From Brachypterus glaber (taxonomy: Eukaryota; Arthropoda; Insecta; Coleoptera; Kateretidae): a stretch of 64,000 nucleotides of DNA. Below the pieces are notes generated by a model. It was not told the origin of the DNA. It searched no databases and saw only the letters and a list, made by a program, of their open reading frames with translations. Below are positions 32,390 through 43,389 of the stretch, in pieces (position 1 is the stretch's first letter; each line of letters begins with the position of its first letter). A program made the position numbers and the translations under genes. The stretch is from contig OY294044.1 in assembly GCA_958510825.1 (NCBI GenBank), forward strand, positions 77,174,895-77,238,894, given 5' to 3'.

Positions 32390-32492
32390 TATCGAGGATG
32401 ACAGTGAAATCAGCGAGAACAACACAGATTACAGGCCATTACGTAGCCCGAAAAAGGAAAAAAAGTCTGCTGTAAAACGAATTCTGGCTCAG
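32390..32492 (+). CDS. Tret1-like: Sugar transporter gene, exon 2
   Basis: The acceptor TTATTTTCTTTTTCAG precedes the exon and the donor CAG|GTTAAG follows it. The first T completes a codon from the previous exon (phase 2), and the end is phase 0. The exon encodes 34 residues: an acidic start (IEDDSEISENN), then SPKKEKKSAVKRILAQ. Continued by exon 3 it gives KRILAQ-TLVTGAV, the cytoplasmic N terminus leading into the first membrane helix of an insect Tret1-type transporter (major facilitator, SLC2-like; facilitated trehalose or sugar movement across the plasma membrane). The frame upstream of 32390 is intronic. Confidence 0.78.
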
Positions 32493-33789
32493 GTTAAGCA
32501 TCACACTTTTCTTATGATTTATGGATCTCCGAAAAGAAAATAATACGATCTTGAGTGTCAGACAAAAAAAAACGCAATATATTTTAATACCATTAGAATG
32601 ATAATGTGTTATATTGTGTTCTTTTGACAGCGGAGATAATTTGTAAATAAATAATAACACTTTTTCCTACGACTACCTATGAAAACGACAAATTTCACAC
32701 AATTTGGAGGGTAAGAAAGTGTAATATTTCATACGCCTTCGAAATAATATTATACATGTGTGGAAAAGCTATCATGATTCTGTTTTTCAAAATATTTAGC
32801 ATTTTATCAGACATTTTTTCATTACATTATATATACAGCGTGTCCGGTAACTCACGTTGGAGCGGGAAACCATAGAATCTTCTACCAATGAAAAAAAGTT
32901 CCATCTTGAACGGATACCGAGATATTAATATTTTCTTTGCACCAATACCAGAAAGTGTTAAATATACCTAAAAACGTGAGATAATTACATAATTCGTAAC
33001 TAAGCAACCATAGCGTACGTAAATAAAAGCCACTTTGACACTAATATCAAATTAGAAATTTGTAAAAATCACTTTTGAGTTATTTCTTTATAATATTATG
33101 GATTTATAGTTAAAATGTAATATGTGATATAAAAATAAGTATAAAAAAGGTATGCAGAAACAAGAAAAGAATATTCACTATTTGTTTATCGGTTAATTAA
33201 TGCAGAAAATTAAGAAAATCCGAGAAAAATCGAGAAAATCTGAAAATGTAGAAACCCAGTTCAAAGTAAAGGATTTATAATAAAATAAATTAATTCCTTA
33301 TAACATAATACAAAAAGAAGTTTAATAAATACGAAAAATGGTTTTTACCCAACCTAAATTCAACTGGTTTACTGTTTATGCAAAAATTACAAAAAAGAAG
33401 ATATGTGAAACACCAGATTATTGTTTAAATATTTTATGGAGTGAGAATTAAACCAATTAAAAACACAAAAACAAATTTTATTCTTTAATAATAATATAAA
33501 TTAGGTACCAACAGATTTACAAGTATTCCCAAAAGCCCAAAGATTTATTGAAAACCGCCTGGAAATCGTGGAAATCCTGGAAATTATTGCATGAGGATTC
33601 TCGTGGGCATAAAAGTGATAGTTTCTTGAGTTGAAAATTCTATTTCTCCCAAAAGTGCACTCATATGATAACACAATATGATTCGCAGTCTTGAACATTT
33701 GGCTGTTCGTGGATCCATCTGCAAAACTTCATTCTGGGAGCCTAGTCTTTAGGCAATAAATTTTGTACGCGATTCTAGTGGTATCAGTT

Positions 33790-33965
33790 TAATACCTTTA
33801 AATAATGATAATTTTATTTATCTTTATTTACAGAAAATAATATTTATTTTAAATTATTTTATTTTTCTGGAGTCGTAGGAAAAACAGTGTACATAAGCTA
33901 TCGGAAGGTATCTTTATTACATTCGCTCATGCGAGTTAAGTCACTTTCCGTACACATTATGTTAC
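33790..33965 (+). mobile_element. Dispersed repeat family Q, copy 1
   Basis: ATAATTTTATTTATCTTTAT, GGAAAAACAGTGTACATAA, TCGGAAGGTATCTTT and CTTTCCGTAC match the complement of 49130-49290 in order. Confidence 0.65.
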
Positions 33966-34002
33966 ATTCAAATAATATAATTATTATTAATAATAAAATA
34001 TA

Positions 34003-34428
34003 GTTTAAATATTCCATCAATCTATTTTCTAATCATCGTACAGAGTGATATTGGTAGACTACAGTTTCGGGCTTCTGGCCCTCTTGAGTACCAAGATTCA
34101 ACCCTGTACGCTAATTAAGAAAAAATTCTTCGACTTTATTCACTTAATGAGATTGATGTACTCTTGCGCGCCATCTATTGCTAGATTTAGACAACTACTC
34201 ATTTATTCTCCTAATCCTGGAGACTTTAAATAGTAGCAAGTTGAAAACAACTTGTATGTCTCAAGCACATAGTACCCACTAAAACGTGTGGTAGACGTAA
34301 ATATTCCATCAATTTTTGTTTTTAAATCATAGTACTGGGTTCACTTTTGGTATTGAAGCCCAAAACTGCAGTCTACCAATATCACTATGTGCGATGATTA
34401 AAAAATAGGTTGATGGAATATTTAAATA
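34003..34428. mobile_element. Foldback MITE, 426 bp
   Basis: The left arm is TTTAAATATTCCATCAATCT...GTGATATTGGTAGACTACAG and the right arm its complement (CAGTCTACCAATATCAC...TTGATGGAATATTTAAA), about 70 bp each. A third internal copy of the end starts near 34300. A fragment is at 16026-16140. Confidence 0.8.
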
Positions 34429-34482
34429 ATATTTTTATAGTTTTGTTTAAAATTAAAAATGTCTATTAAAATAAACTAGGTA

Positions 34483-34690
34483 CAGTGGGTGAGGCTAAAT
34501 GTGGCACCCAGGGTAATTGTGACATGTCCTGTTATAATTCTTCTAAACAAGTTTAAATCAAATCGAAATTTTACGCGAAATATTTAATACTGTCAAAAAC
34601 CTAATGCCAGGGTTGGATTGGATATAAACTAGTTATTATAACAGGACATGTCACAATTACCCTGGGTGTCACATTTAGCCTAACCCACTG
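34483..34690. mobile_element. TA-flanked MITE, 208 bp, in intron 2
   Basis: The TIR is CAGTGGGTGAGGCTAAATGT at the left and ACATTTAGCCTAACCCACTG at the right. It extends about 50 bp, through CACCCAGGGTAATTGTGACA and its complement. TA lies on both sides (34481-34482, 34691-34692). A Tc1/mariner-mobilised origin is inferred. Confidence 0.85.
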
Positions 34691-34763
34691 TATAGTTTTA
34701 GACTTTAAAGCATTCCATATCTGCACTGCTTTTTATTTGATTAAATTTTCCATTTTATTTTAG

Positions 34764-34899
34764 ACGCTTGTAACTGGGGCAGTAATGCTGAGCTCAGCAA
34801 GCTGTGGTATGCCAGTGGGTTATTCGGCCATTCTCTTGCCTCAGCTAAAGTATCCAAATGAATCCTTGCAGATAGATGACGATATGGGATCCTGGATAG
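34764..34899 (+). CDS. Tret1-like: Sugar transporter gene, exon 3 (first TM helix)
   Basis: Acceptor TTTTATTTTAG, donor GATAG|GTAAAT (phase 1). It encodes 45 residues: TLVTGAVMLSSASCGMPVGY is the first membrane helix; SAILLPQLK is the usual start of the outer loop; YPNESLQIDDDMGSWI carries an N-glycosylation sequon (NES) and ends at the SWI that precedes helix 2. This is diagnostic of Tret1-like insect sugar transporters. The rest of the gene (about 400 residues, eleven helices) is not seen in the following 29 kb, so the next intron is very long or the gene is truncated. Confidence 0.85.
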
Positions 34900-35099
34900 G
34901 TAAATATTATTCTACACTAAACTAAGTCCAAACCAAATACCAACGCTGACAAATCAAACCGTCTAATTTAAAAAGCAACACTCTAAAAAGACACTACATG
35001 TTCAGTTGCAAATGGATAGAAAGTTATTATCCTCTAAAATTGTACTTTAATTTTTGTTAAAAACACGCAACATTTTATGACCGTCCTTAAATATTAAAG

Positions 35100-36153
35100 T
35101 ACACTTAATTTCATATTAATTAAATGAAAAAGTGGGGTTAACTAAAATTCCATGTTTTCTATAAAATTTAGTTGTGTGAATGTGGATTATTTAAATGGGG
35201 TTATTTCTGTTTGACATTGAGGTAGAGTGCATTAAACCAGCTGAACAGTTGTAAGCACCTTATCAAAACATCGGCACTAGGCACTTATTTGAAAGGTTAT
35301 AAAAAGGAAAGTTGTGTTATCACGTGAATACATTAATACACCTGCATAATTTATTAAAATTTGAAAAAGTCTGTATCTCTAAAACGTTAGCAAAAAACTG
35401 TATATAGCATTTTTTATACTACTTTAAAACAGCTTTCATATAAAATATATTTTTTTGAAATCGGGTTATAAATAAGTGAGATATGCTAAAAAAACCTTTT
35501 ACTGCTTTAAATGCCAATATCTCGAAAACAATGGCTTTTAAAAATAGTTTGTAACATTTTTTGACCAATTTAAAATTATCTTTCATATAAGTGCTAAATT
35601 AATAAAACGCAATAATAATTGCCTTAATTATAACCAAAAAACGCTAAAAATAGGAGTTTTACCCCATTCTTACACGCTTACCTCCAATCGTTTACCCCCA
35701 AATTCTAATCAGCTCTTTGAAATACGATAAGAAACAATATGCAAAAAACCGCTTGCCGATATCTTATTTAGAAATTGAGTTATCGAGTTTACAGACAGAC
35801 AGACAAGACAGACGAATTTTTTTTTACTGATTTCGACTCAGAAAGATCTAAAACGTCGAGAAACATGGTCAAATATTTTGACTTTTCGCCGAAGATTTCA
35901 ATACCTCGACACTCTTAGTAGCACTAAGTGCCGATGCAAAAAAATAAGTTTAGTTTATCCATGTCAAAAATCATGTTATCTTATTAATACACCAAAATTT
36001 TTGACTTTGACGTAGATGTGACAATAACAATATTGACACTTTAACCTAAATTTAATGACAAATAAACAAATATTTGTCAAATGGTAAAAACTCCTCACAA
36101 TGTAATAATTTTTTTATAACCCCACTTTTCCATTATTTTTGAAACCAAGTGTA
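35100..36153. mobile_element. MITE family R, copy 1, split by element D
   Basis: The left part (AAAAGTGGGGTTAACTAAAA, GTGAATGTGGATTATTTAAA) and right part (CATGTCAAAAATCAT, TATAACCCCACTTTTCCA) align with the uninterrupted copy at 36979-37580. The block 35215-35937 is an insertion. Confidence 0.8.
35215..35937 (+). mobile_element. Element D, copy 2 (complete), nested in MITE R
   Basis: The insertion limits come from comparison with 36979-37580. It contains CATCGGCACTAGG near 35268, TGAAATCGGGTTATAAATA, GACAGACAGACA near 35792, TGATTTCGACTCAGAAAG, and the end hairpin with AGTGCCGATG. It matches both parts of 8415-12035 and shows the state before the piggyBac insertion there. Confidence 0.75.
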
Positions 36154-36978
36154 CGTGACTTTAGAACTAAAGTGTTTTTAACAAAAAAGTACATTTGTAT
36201 AAGATCATAACTTCTTATCCATAACTTCTTATCCATTTAGTTTGTCAATTTGAGGTTATGTGTTTGAAGTTTACTAATTTTTTGACAGCAGATATGTAAA
36301 ATTAGCTGATTTCCACTTCCCAACCGTTGCCATAGGGTGGGAAATATGCACTAACTATTATCAGGGTCGTAAGAAAATAGTAGTTTTCGTAACGAGTAAG
36401 CGACTTTAGTCCTTAGTGCACGAGAATGAAGTTTTTTTGACGACGCGAAGCGAAGTGCACTAAGGACTTGTCTCAAACGAGTTGTAAACAACATTTTTCG
36501 TTCGATCTACAGTCTAGACTCTTTAAAAATGTATATTTTAAAGAATTACCTGTGTTTAATTTTGACATTTCAAAATTTTATAAACTTCAAATGACTTTTG
36601 TCAAAATGAAAGCTATGTGTACTCGTTTGGATAAATGAATGTGCATAGTTTCATTCAAATATGCACTATGTACTCTTGCGATAGAAATATATCCTAACCA
36701 GGATGTATAGTGAACATGCATTTTACTTTATTTCGTGTACACTAGGTAGTACGAAAAATAACTACTTTTTCATGCCATGGGAGGATAGTTTTTATTAGTT
36801 TTATATTACAGTAAAAATTTGATGGAAAATGATTTGAAAAAAATTCCTACTTTAAAATTTTGCGCAACCATTTTATCCACGCAGGCGTTTATGAGCTACC
36901 ACTCTCTAAATCAAAGAGCTAAGATTAATATCACTAAGCAGAATACGCGCTTATCCCGTGTATGAATATACAATTGTA
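36154..36978. other. No gene recognised; hairpin at 36408-36468
   Basis: GTCCTTAGTGCAC and GTGCACTAAGGAC form 13-bp arms around a GAAGCGAA-rich loop. A direct repeat ATAACTTCTTATCC occurs near 36206-36235. The rest is AT-rich. Confidence 0.5.
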
Positions 36979-37580
36979 CAGTTGGTACTAACAAAAGTGG
37001 AAAAGTGGGGTTAAGTAAAATTGCATGTTTTCCATAAAATTTAGTTGTGTGAATGTGGATTATTTAAATCGGGTTAAGCCTGTTTAAAAAATAACGTTAG
37101 TTTAACCATGTCAAAAATCATATGTTATTCTATGCATTTGTGTTTAGTAAATACTATTTGGATTTTGAAGCGTATCTGTATTACTGTATTTCTGCTCTAA
37201 AATATCCCTATTCTAAAATGTCTATTATTAAATCCCCTTATCAATATATTTTGTATCTAATAAACTTGTTTTAAATACCTTTATTTTTAAAAAACACTAC
37301 TAGTATATTGGTCTCCTACAACTAGCTATTCCTCATAGTTCCTTAATTTAAAAATTATAATTATGGGTTTTACACCAGTATTCTTCGAGTATTCTTGTTT
37401 TTCTGCTTTACCTCTCCCAATTTTAAAAAAATACACCAACATTTTTTGACTTTGACATTGATGTGGCAATAACAATATTGACACTAAATTTATTAACAAG
37501 TAAACAAATATTTGTCAAATGAAAGATAGTTCACAATTTTTTTTATAACCCCACTTTTCCAGTTTTGTTGGTACCAACTG
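36979..37580. mobile_element. MITE family R, copy 2 (complete, 602 bp)
   Basis: The TIR of about 35 bp starts CAGTTGGTACTAACAAAAG and ends, complemented, CAGTTGGTACCAACAAAAC; both run on into GGAAAAGTGGGGTTA. TA lies on both sides. Tc1/mariner-type mobilisation is inferred. No gene. Confidence 0.85.
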
Positions 37581-37582
37581 TA

Positions 37583-38415
37583 GGTATTACGGTAAATACC
37601 ACCAAATTTTGGTCTGGGATTATCTCAACTAAACCGAGTTTAAGTTAGAAATGTTGCGTTCTGATTGGTCGGCCGTCAACTTAATCCAAGTTTAAAGTTA
37701 AACCATCATTGGTGCAAGTGGCCCTTATGAGGTTAATTTACAGGAAACAAGTTTCTGATTTTTAAATTATAAAAAATAATACGACAAAAAAATTTATGCA
37801 AATAAAGTTTTATTAATTATAACAATTTCCTGATTTAAATATATAGGTAGACATGTCTGTTTAATACAAATTCAAGGTTCGGAATCTTAAATCTACGTAG
37901 ACATTGACATTGGTTCAGTTTAAGGTAAATGCTTGACCTACAGATAATTTTACATATAGAAAGAAAAACTTTTTAATAAAAGTCATCAATAATATATTTT
38001 TCACCGGCAATTTCAGAAAGGACTCTTCATAAAATTTTATATTTATTGTGTTATTGTGTCTGTTCTCTGACTATAAACCTTGTAACTTTTAAACGAAAGG
38101 TCCGATTTAAAAAAAAATCCTTCACTGTACTATTCAGGACCTTCGTAGTTTACCTGACGTCAAATATGGTTAACATTGGAGAGGAGCAAGGGCAAAAAGG
38201 AGTCAAAAACCAATATTTTTGGCGGTAAATGGGTTATTATTGATCGAAAGATAACAATTCTTATCCTACCACAAAATTAATTAAAATTTTAGTGGAAAAT
38301 AAAAAAAAATACTTTTTATCTACGCAAGAATTTTTATCCTACGATCAATAATAAGCGAGTTATAGCAAAACATATTAGTTTATGCCCCCTTTATCATTTT
38401 CATTTTCATTCGTCA
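37583..38415. other. No gene recognised; family H fragment
   Basis: 38050-38240 holds CTATAAACCTTGTAACTTTT, ATTCAGGACCTTCG and GACGTCAAATATGG, a fragment of family H (see 3600-4275). The remainder has no clear repeat ends. Confidence 0.5.
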
Positions 38416-39037
38416 ATTTCACCCCCTGAGGGGTGGGGGTAGTTTTCGATAAAGCTGGCATATTGAGGTTTTTTAGGTTGCTGACAGTGAATCTGATAAT
38501 AAAAAAATTCTAAATCCACTGCTTGAGGGGTGGGGGGTATTTTTCGTAATAGTTGGTATATTGGGGTTTTTAAGGTTGCTGAAAGTGAATCTGATCATAA
38601 AAAAATTCTAACTTCACCCCCAAAGGGACAGGGGGTAGTTTTCGTAAAATTGGTATATTGGGTTTTTTTCAGGTTGCTGAAAGTGAATCTGATAATAAAA
38701 AAATTCTTACTCCATCCCCTGAGGGGCAGGGGGTAGTTTTCCTGAAAATTTATATATTGATGTCGCTAAAACCGAATCTTATAATATTTTTTTCTAATTT
38801 CACCCCCTGAGGGGTGTGGGTAGTTTTTGTGAAAATTGGTATATTGGGGTTGTTAAAGTTGCTGAAAGATAATCAGATAATAAAAAAGTTCTAAGTCCAC
38901 CCCTTAAGAGGCGGAGGTTAGTTTTTGTGAAAATTTTTATATTTTTAAGGTTTCTAAAAGTAAATCTAATAATAAAAAATCCATTTTACGCGCGGAGGTG
39001 TAGAATGGGAAAGCTCTTTTACTGGGCAGTGTATTTT
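38416..39037 (+). mobile_element. Foldback family A, copy 3 (right arm only)
   Basis: About six units of the GAGGGGTGGGGGTAGTTTTC type, then the terminal GCGCGGAGGTGTAGAATGGG and GCTCTTTTACTGGGCAGTGT. The unique centre and left arm are absent, so this is a solo arm. Confidence 0.8.
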
Positions 39038-40275
39038 TCTGCTTTTAAGTTATTATAAAGATCACTAGCCTGGATTGAACATATTTTCTAGTTATATTTT
39101 AAAAATTGCGTTACAAGTTGTAACTTACAACGGAAATACCATAAAGTAAGTTAACAATTAAAAAAACATAAACCAATATATTTTGACATGAAGACTTTAT
39201 TATAAAGTTTAATTTTATCAATTTATAAAAGCTTAAAAAAGTGTACTGTTTATGTTCGCTTTTTTTTCGATTTTATTATTTGTTGACGCTGAGTCCTACT
39301 ACAGATTTAATTTCATATGTAAAAAATTGTTTTTATTCTTAGCATTTCTTCGACCTAATGTTTGGCTTTTACATCCTTAAAAATATGTTTTATGCTATGG
39401 CAATGGACAGCAGTCCAATACGTTAGGCTACATAAATTAAGGTCTTCAATACCAACCCAAAAAGAATTCCCTAAAAATATTGTATTTGGATGTTGTCACA
39501 GTGCAACAAAAAGTGTGCATTATATGCAAAATTATTTAAAAATACATAAAACATTAAACACAAAAATAAGTACAAAATCTTCACACACAACGGGATATTA
39601 TCAATGACTGTCAAATTAAGGAGTAGGTCATAAGTTCTCTAGGAAACCTTAGACCTACTGTACACATAGCTGTGTTATAAAATTAAAAAAAAATATAGTT
39701 ATTTACTTAAAAAAAAACAAATATCTTACCTTCATGTAAAAATATAATCTAAAATGTTATTTTTACCTAAAATATGCATAATTTTATTTTAAAACAATAT
39801 AAATTATACTTTTATCTATTTCTGTAGAACTTCTCTCTTTATCTAATCTAAATAGGCGGCAGTCCATTGAAAAAAAGAGACGTTTATTTATATAAATTTT
39901 AAAATATTTTGGAAGCTAATAAACCGATAAAAAGTATAACAGTATTAAAAGAATTTTAAAATAATGTATAAAAGAATTTTAAAATAATATAATATAATAA
40001 AAATTATTATATTATAATATGAGTTATTTGGTGCAAAACTGGAAATAAGGTAAAAAGCAAGTTTTTGTTTGAAAGAAAATGTTCTCAATTATATTGAAAA
40101 TATGTCAAATATATCATTAAATATATAATTTAAGAAAAAGTTGTTTAGTTTATTATTATGAATATTTCAGTATAAAAACAATATGAATTATTTGTAAAAC
40201 TATCAAAAAATTGAAAATAAATAAATGACTGAAACTAAAAAAAATAAAAAACAATTATTTAAATTTTAACGCTCC
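39038..40275. other. No gene recognised
   Basis: AT-rich; low-complexity ATAATATAATAAAAATTATT palindromes near 39985-40020. A frame at 39362-39607 has no family features and no supporting splice or promoter context. Confidence 0.45.
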
Positions 40276-40408
40276 ACCCTATTGAAAATGACGGGTCTGC
40301 GAGGGTATAAATGTTGCATACACCGGATTTGAGCGGGTGAATTTCATCCGCTCAAGTCCGGTTTATGCACCATTTATACCCGCCCAGACCCGTCATTTTC
40401 AGCAGGGT
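40276..40408. mobile_element. Near-perfect hairpin element, 133 bp
   Basis: ACCCTATTGAAAATGACGGG ... CCGGATTTGAGCGG is mirrored by CCGCTCAAGTCCGG ... CCCGTCATTTTCAGCAGGGT, arms of about 60 bp. It is much richer in GC than its surroundings. Confidence 0.8.
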
Positions 40409-41126
40409 AGAGACACTAGTAAACGTTATTTTGTATGCAAACTTTTTCAATAAAAAGAATCAGAATTCAGGGTAAGCCCGTTAACATAAAAAAAATGAAG
40501 CATCCTAACGCACGGTATAAATATTAAAACAAAACTAAAAATGTATTACATTCAGTTATTTTTTGACAGTGTACAAGTGAACCTCACTTACTATAATGAG
40601 GTCTGGAAATGCGTTTTTATTTTTAAATACTTTCAAAGATATTTAATAGGAAAGCGTTGTTTTTCAGAAACAGAATTTTACTTAGTAAATTAACTTTATT
40701 TCAGTTAGGGAAAAGATTGTTTTATCCCTCAACGCAGTTAAAATTTATGTTTTTTTAATATTTTCAGTAGCAGTTTTATTGTTTTTCTTGGTGTTCTATA
40801 TTTCAGCATTTCCATTAAAAAGACATTTAAAAGCATTCTGCGTGGAGAAACATTTTAAAGAAAATTTATGCTCAATTTATTGCGGCTTCCTAAAAGTAAT
40901 GCATTTAGAAATTAGAGCTCGACCCATTCGAAATATAAGATATACGTAAATATTTTTTTTTTCTTTATTTTGGAATAGGTTTTACAGGGTTAGTCTAAAC
41001 TACATAGTAGGTAGTAAAAAAAGGCATTTTTAACTTTTTACAGCAATTTTGTTCTCGTAGAAAACTAACCCTGTCTGAAAAAGTCGCTTCACACAGGTAA
41101 AAAATCCCAAAAAAAAACGGAAAAAA
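40409..41126. other. No gene recognised
   Basis: AT-rich, no repeat ends resolved. Confidence 0.4.
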
Positions 41127-41830
41127 TGCATCAAACGTCGAATGTTGTATATTTATAAACCTTATATGGTCCTCTAAATGATTTCAATACATTTTTTTGA
41201 AAATGTTATCGACCTTGCGTAAAAAAGTGGCACATTGCATACCGGTTGGGCCATTTAAATGGTTACAAGTCGATATCTCAGAAACCGTTACAGATAGGTT
41301 TTTCAAATTTGGTACCAAGCTTAAATATCAAGAGGGGCACCTTTTTATTAAAGCAGATTTTTTGCATCTACACCCATAGGCAGGAACGAGGGTAACTTAA
41401 AAATTTTAAATGGAATGGGGGTGTTTTTTATCCAGATTCAAATGCAGTATAAAAATTGACCAAAAAGTTTTTTTTTCAACTGTCAAATTTAAATTTAAAA
41501 AATTTGAAAAGTTTGAATGTTTTAGTAGTTTTCTATCTTTTAGGTTTGTTTAATTATTTTAAACCTAAAAATATACAAAAGAAATTAAATCTGAGTTTTT
41601 TCCACAAACAATTTTTTTACCTTTTACCTTTTTACGCTTCCGGATATGGAGATAATACCTTTCTATGATTTGATACCCCATATTTGTACGATGTTTTAAA
41701 ATTTAAAAAATACAGCCTTAAAGAAAATTGAGTGTGAGATATTTTATATGCAATGTGCCACTTAAATTGTATTGAAATCATTTAGAAGATATAAGGTTTA
41801 TAAATATTCAACTTTCGACGCTTGATGATT
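41127..41830. mobile_element. Foldback, about 700 bp
   Basis: GCATCAAACGTCGAATGTTG...AACCTTATATGGTCCTCTAA at the left is mirrored by AGATATAAGGTTTATAAATA...CGACGCTTGATGATT at the right. GTGGCACATTGCAT pairs with GCAATGTGCCAC further in. Confidence 0.75.
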
Positions 41831-42004
41831 TTTTAACTGCGTGTACTGTGTTTCGTAAGACCACCATTCTTATTCGTATTAGACTTATACAATGCACTAA
41901 TACTATTAGTGCATGTGGGTCTAATAATTATAATTTTAAAGAAAATTGCAAAAAAATAATAATAATCAGATGTCGTGGAATTTTCATTTAAAAAGTCTAA
42001 TAAT
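41831..42004. repeat. Short hairpin near the edge of element E
   Basis: TGCACTAATACTATTAGTGCA (10-bp arms, one-base loop, about 41895-41915) just outside the large foldback. Otherwise AT-rich. Confidence 0.5.
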
Positions 42005-42083
42005 TACACGGTACGACAGCAAAAAAATTTCTGGCATCGGACCAACTTTTTTTAACTAATTTTGTGTCGTAGATTTCGAATCT

Positions 42084-42275
42084 TATGTTTATGTTTTATG
42101 TTTGTTTTTAACCTCGTACTATTCTACTTAATTAAGCATCCCCTAAGTCCAGGACTTGTGTGGGCTAGTAGTAAAGGGAACCACCGGCTTTAATTGACTT
42201 TCGAACCAATATATCTAGGGAGTACGCCTTCGCCAAATTTCAATTATTAATTAACTGAAAAAGGCAATCGGCGCC
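42084..42275 (-). mobile_element. SINE copy 2, 5'-truncated
   Basis: The minus strand begins in GGCGCC (tRNA head lost), carries TTAGGGGATGCTTAATTAAG and GTACGAGGTTAAAA, and has an AAACATA-type tail. The opposite arm of element E (47425-47450) reads GAATCTGTAATCAG without it, which gives the insertion point exactly. Confidence 0.85.
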
Positions 42276-43389
42276 TGTAATCAGATTTTTTGGGTCACGT
42301 CAGGATTTTTTTCTCTGTGTACTTAAAGTTGTCAATTTACTTTACAAGCTATTTTTGTTCGTTTTCTGGGGTAATTTGATACGGAAAAAATTCAAGATGA
42401 AAAAATAAAATAAACAGGTTTTAAAAATATATTATAGTATTTTCAAAATAATTCGGAACCGCTTTAAGCTAAAACTTGGCATGAAAACGTGACAGGTCAG
42501 TAAATCAGCTAGTTCAAACTATTTTTGTGTTAAATGGGGCGTAGACGGGGAAAATTAGTACCTATTAGTATTTTGCGATAATAAGTTAATTAAGTAATAA
42601 AATATTTCACTTATGTAATTTAGTACTAAGAAAAAAAATTGTTTTTGCAAACCCTTTTATTTATTTATATTTCAATACAAAAGTATAGGTATAATAAAGA
42701 CAAAAGTCAAGAAGGTTTGTATACAATAACTTGTACATCAATTTTATTGTTTAGCTTTTTTTATTTGCTAGATCAGGCGGTATCAGAATATCACTAAAAA
42801 TGATAATTTCACTATGCGCATAAAATCAACCCTGTGCGTAACTTTTTATATAATAAAATATTGCAAAATCGATAAAATTTTCATGTTTTTTCTCCTTTTC
42901 GTGCATATATCTCTGGAACTGTTCATTTCAGACAAATATTGTAAGGAAAAAAAGTTTTGGAATTAAATTTTAAAGTATACGTAGGACCTTCAAAATTGGC
43001 ACAAGAAAACTTTATGGTGTGCTAAATCATCACACCAAATTTCATCAAAATCGTTCTGACAGTTTTTGCACAATTATTTTGCAATCCGGATTAAAAAAAA
43101 AATAAATGCAAATTTTCAAAATCATACAAAATTGAACATAAAGCCCTTAGATACTTAAAAGTTTAAACACATATAGAAGAGAGCTCAAACTTTCAAATGA
43201 TTTTTGAAAAATTAAAATCCGTTAATTTGGAGAGCCTAGGCACTTGTTTAAACATTTATCGAATTTTTGCGCTTATAAACAATTAGAATAACTTTATTTT
43301 CAATGAATTTGTTCTTTTTTTAATATATATTGAAAGTACTCGAAAAGACGCTTTCTTAAAAACAAAATACACCTCTTGATATTTATAAT

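Larger units (their letters stand above)
32493..34763 (+). other. Intron 2 of transporter gene
   Basis: 2.27 kb from GTTAAG to ATTTTATTTTAG. It contains repeat Q (33790-33965), a foldback (34003-34428) and a TA-flanked MITE (34483-34690) ending 73 bp before exon 3. GTCGTAGGAAAAAC near 33872 is complementary to ACACTTTTTCCTACGAC near 32658, so about 1.2 kb of the intron may be one TIR element. Confidence 0.65.

Noticed and set aside
35215..35937. Element D as a Helitron because of its terminal hairpin
   Set aside because: It lacks the 5' TC and 3' CTRR termini and shows inverted CATCGGCACT text at both ends; superfamily left open.
39362..39607. 81-residue frame with several cysteines
   Set aside because: No family resemblance, no TATA or splice context, composition like surrounding AT-rich DNA.
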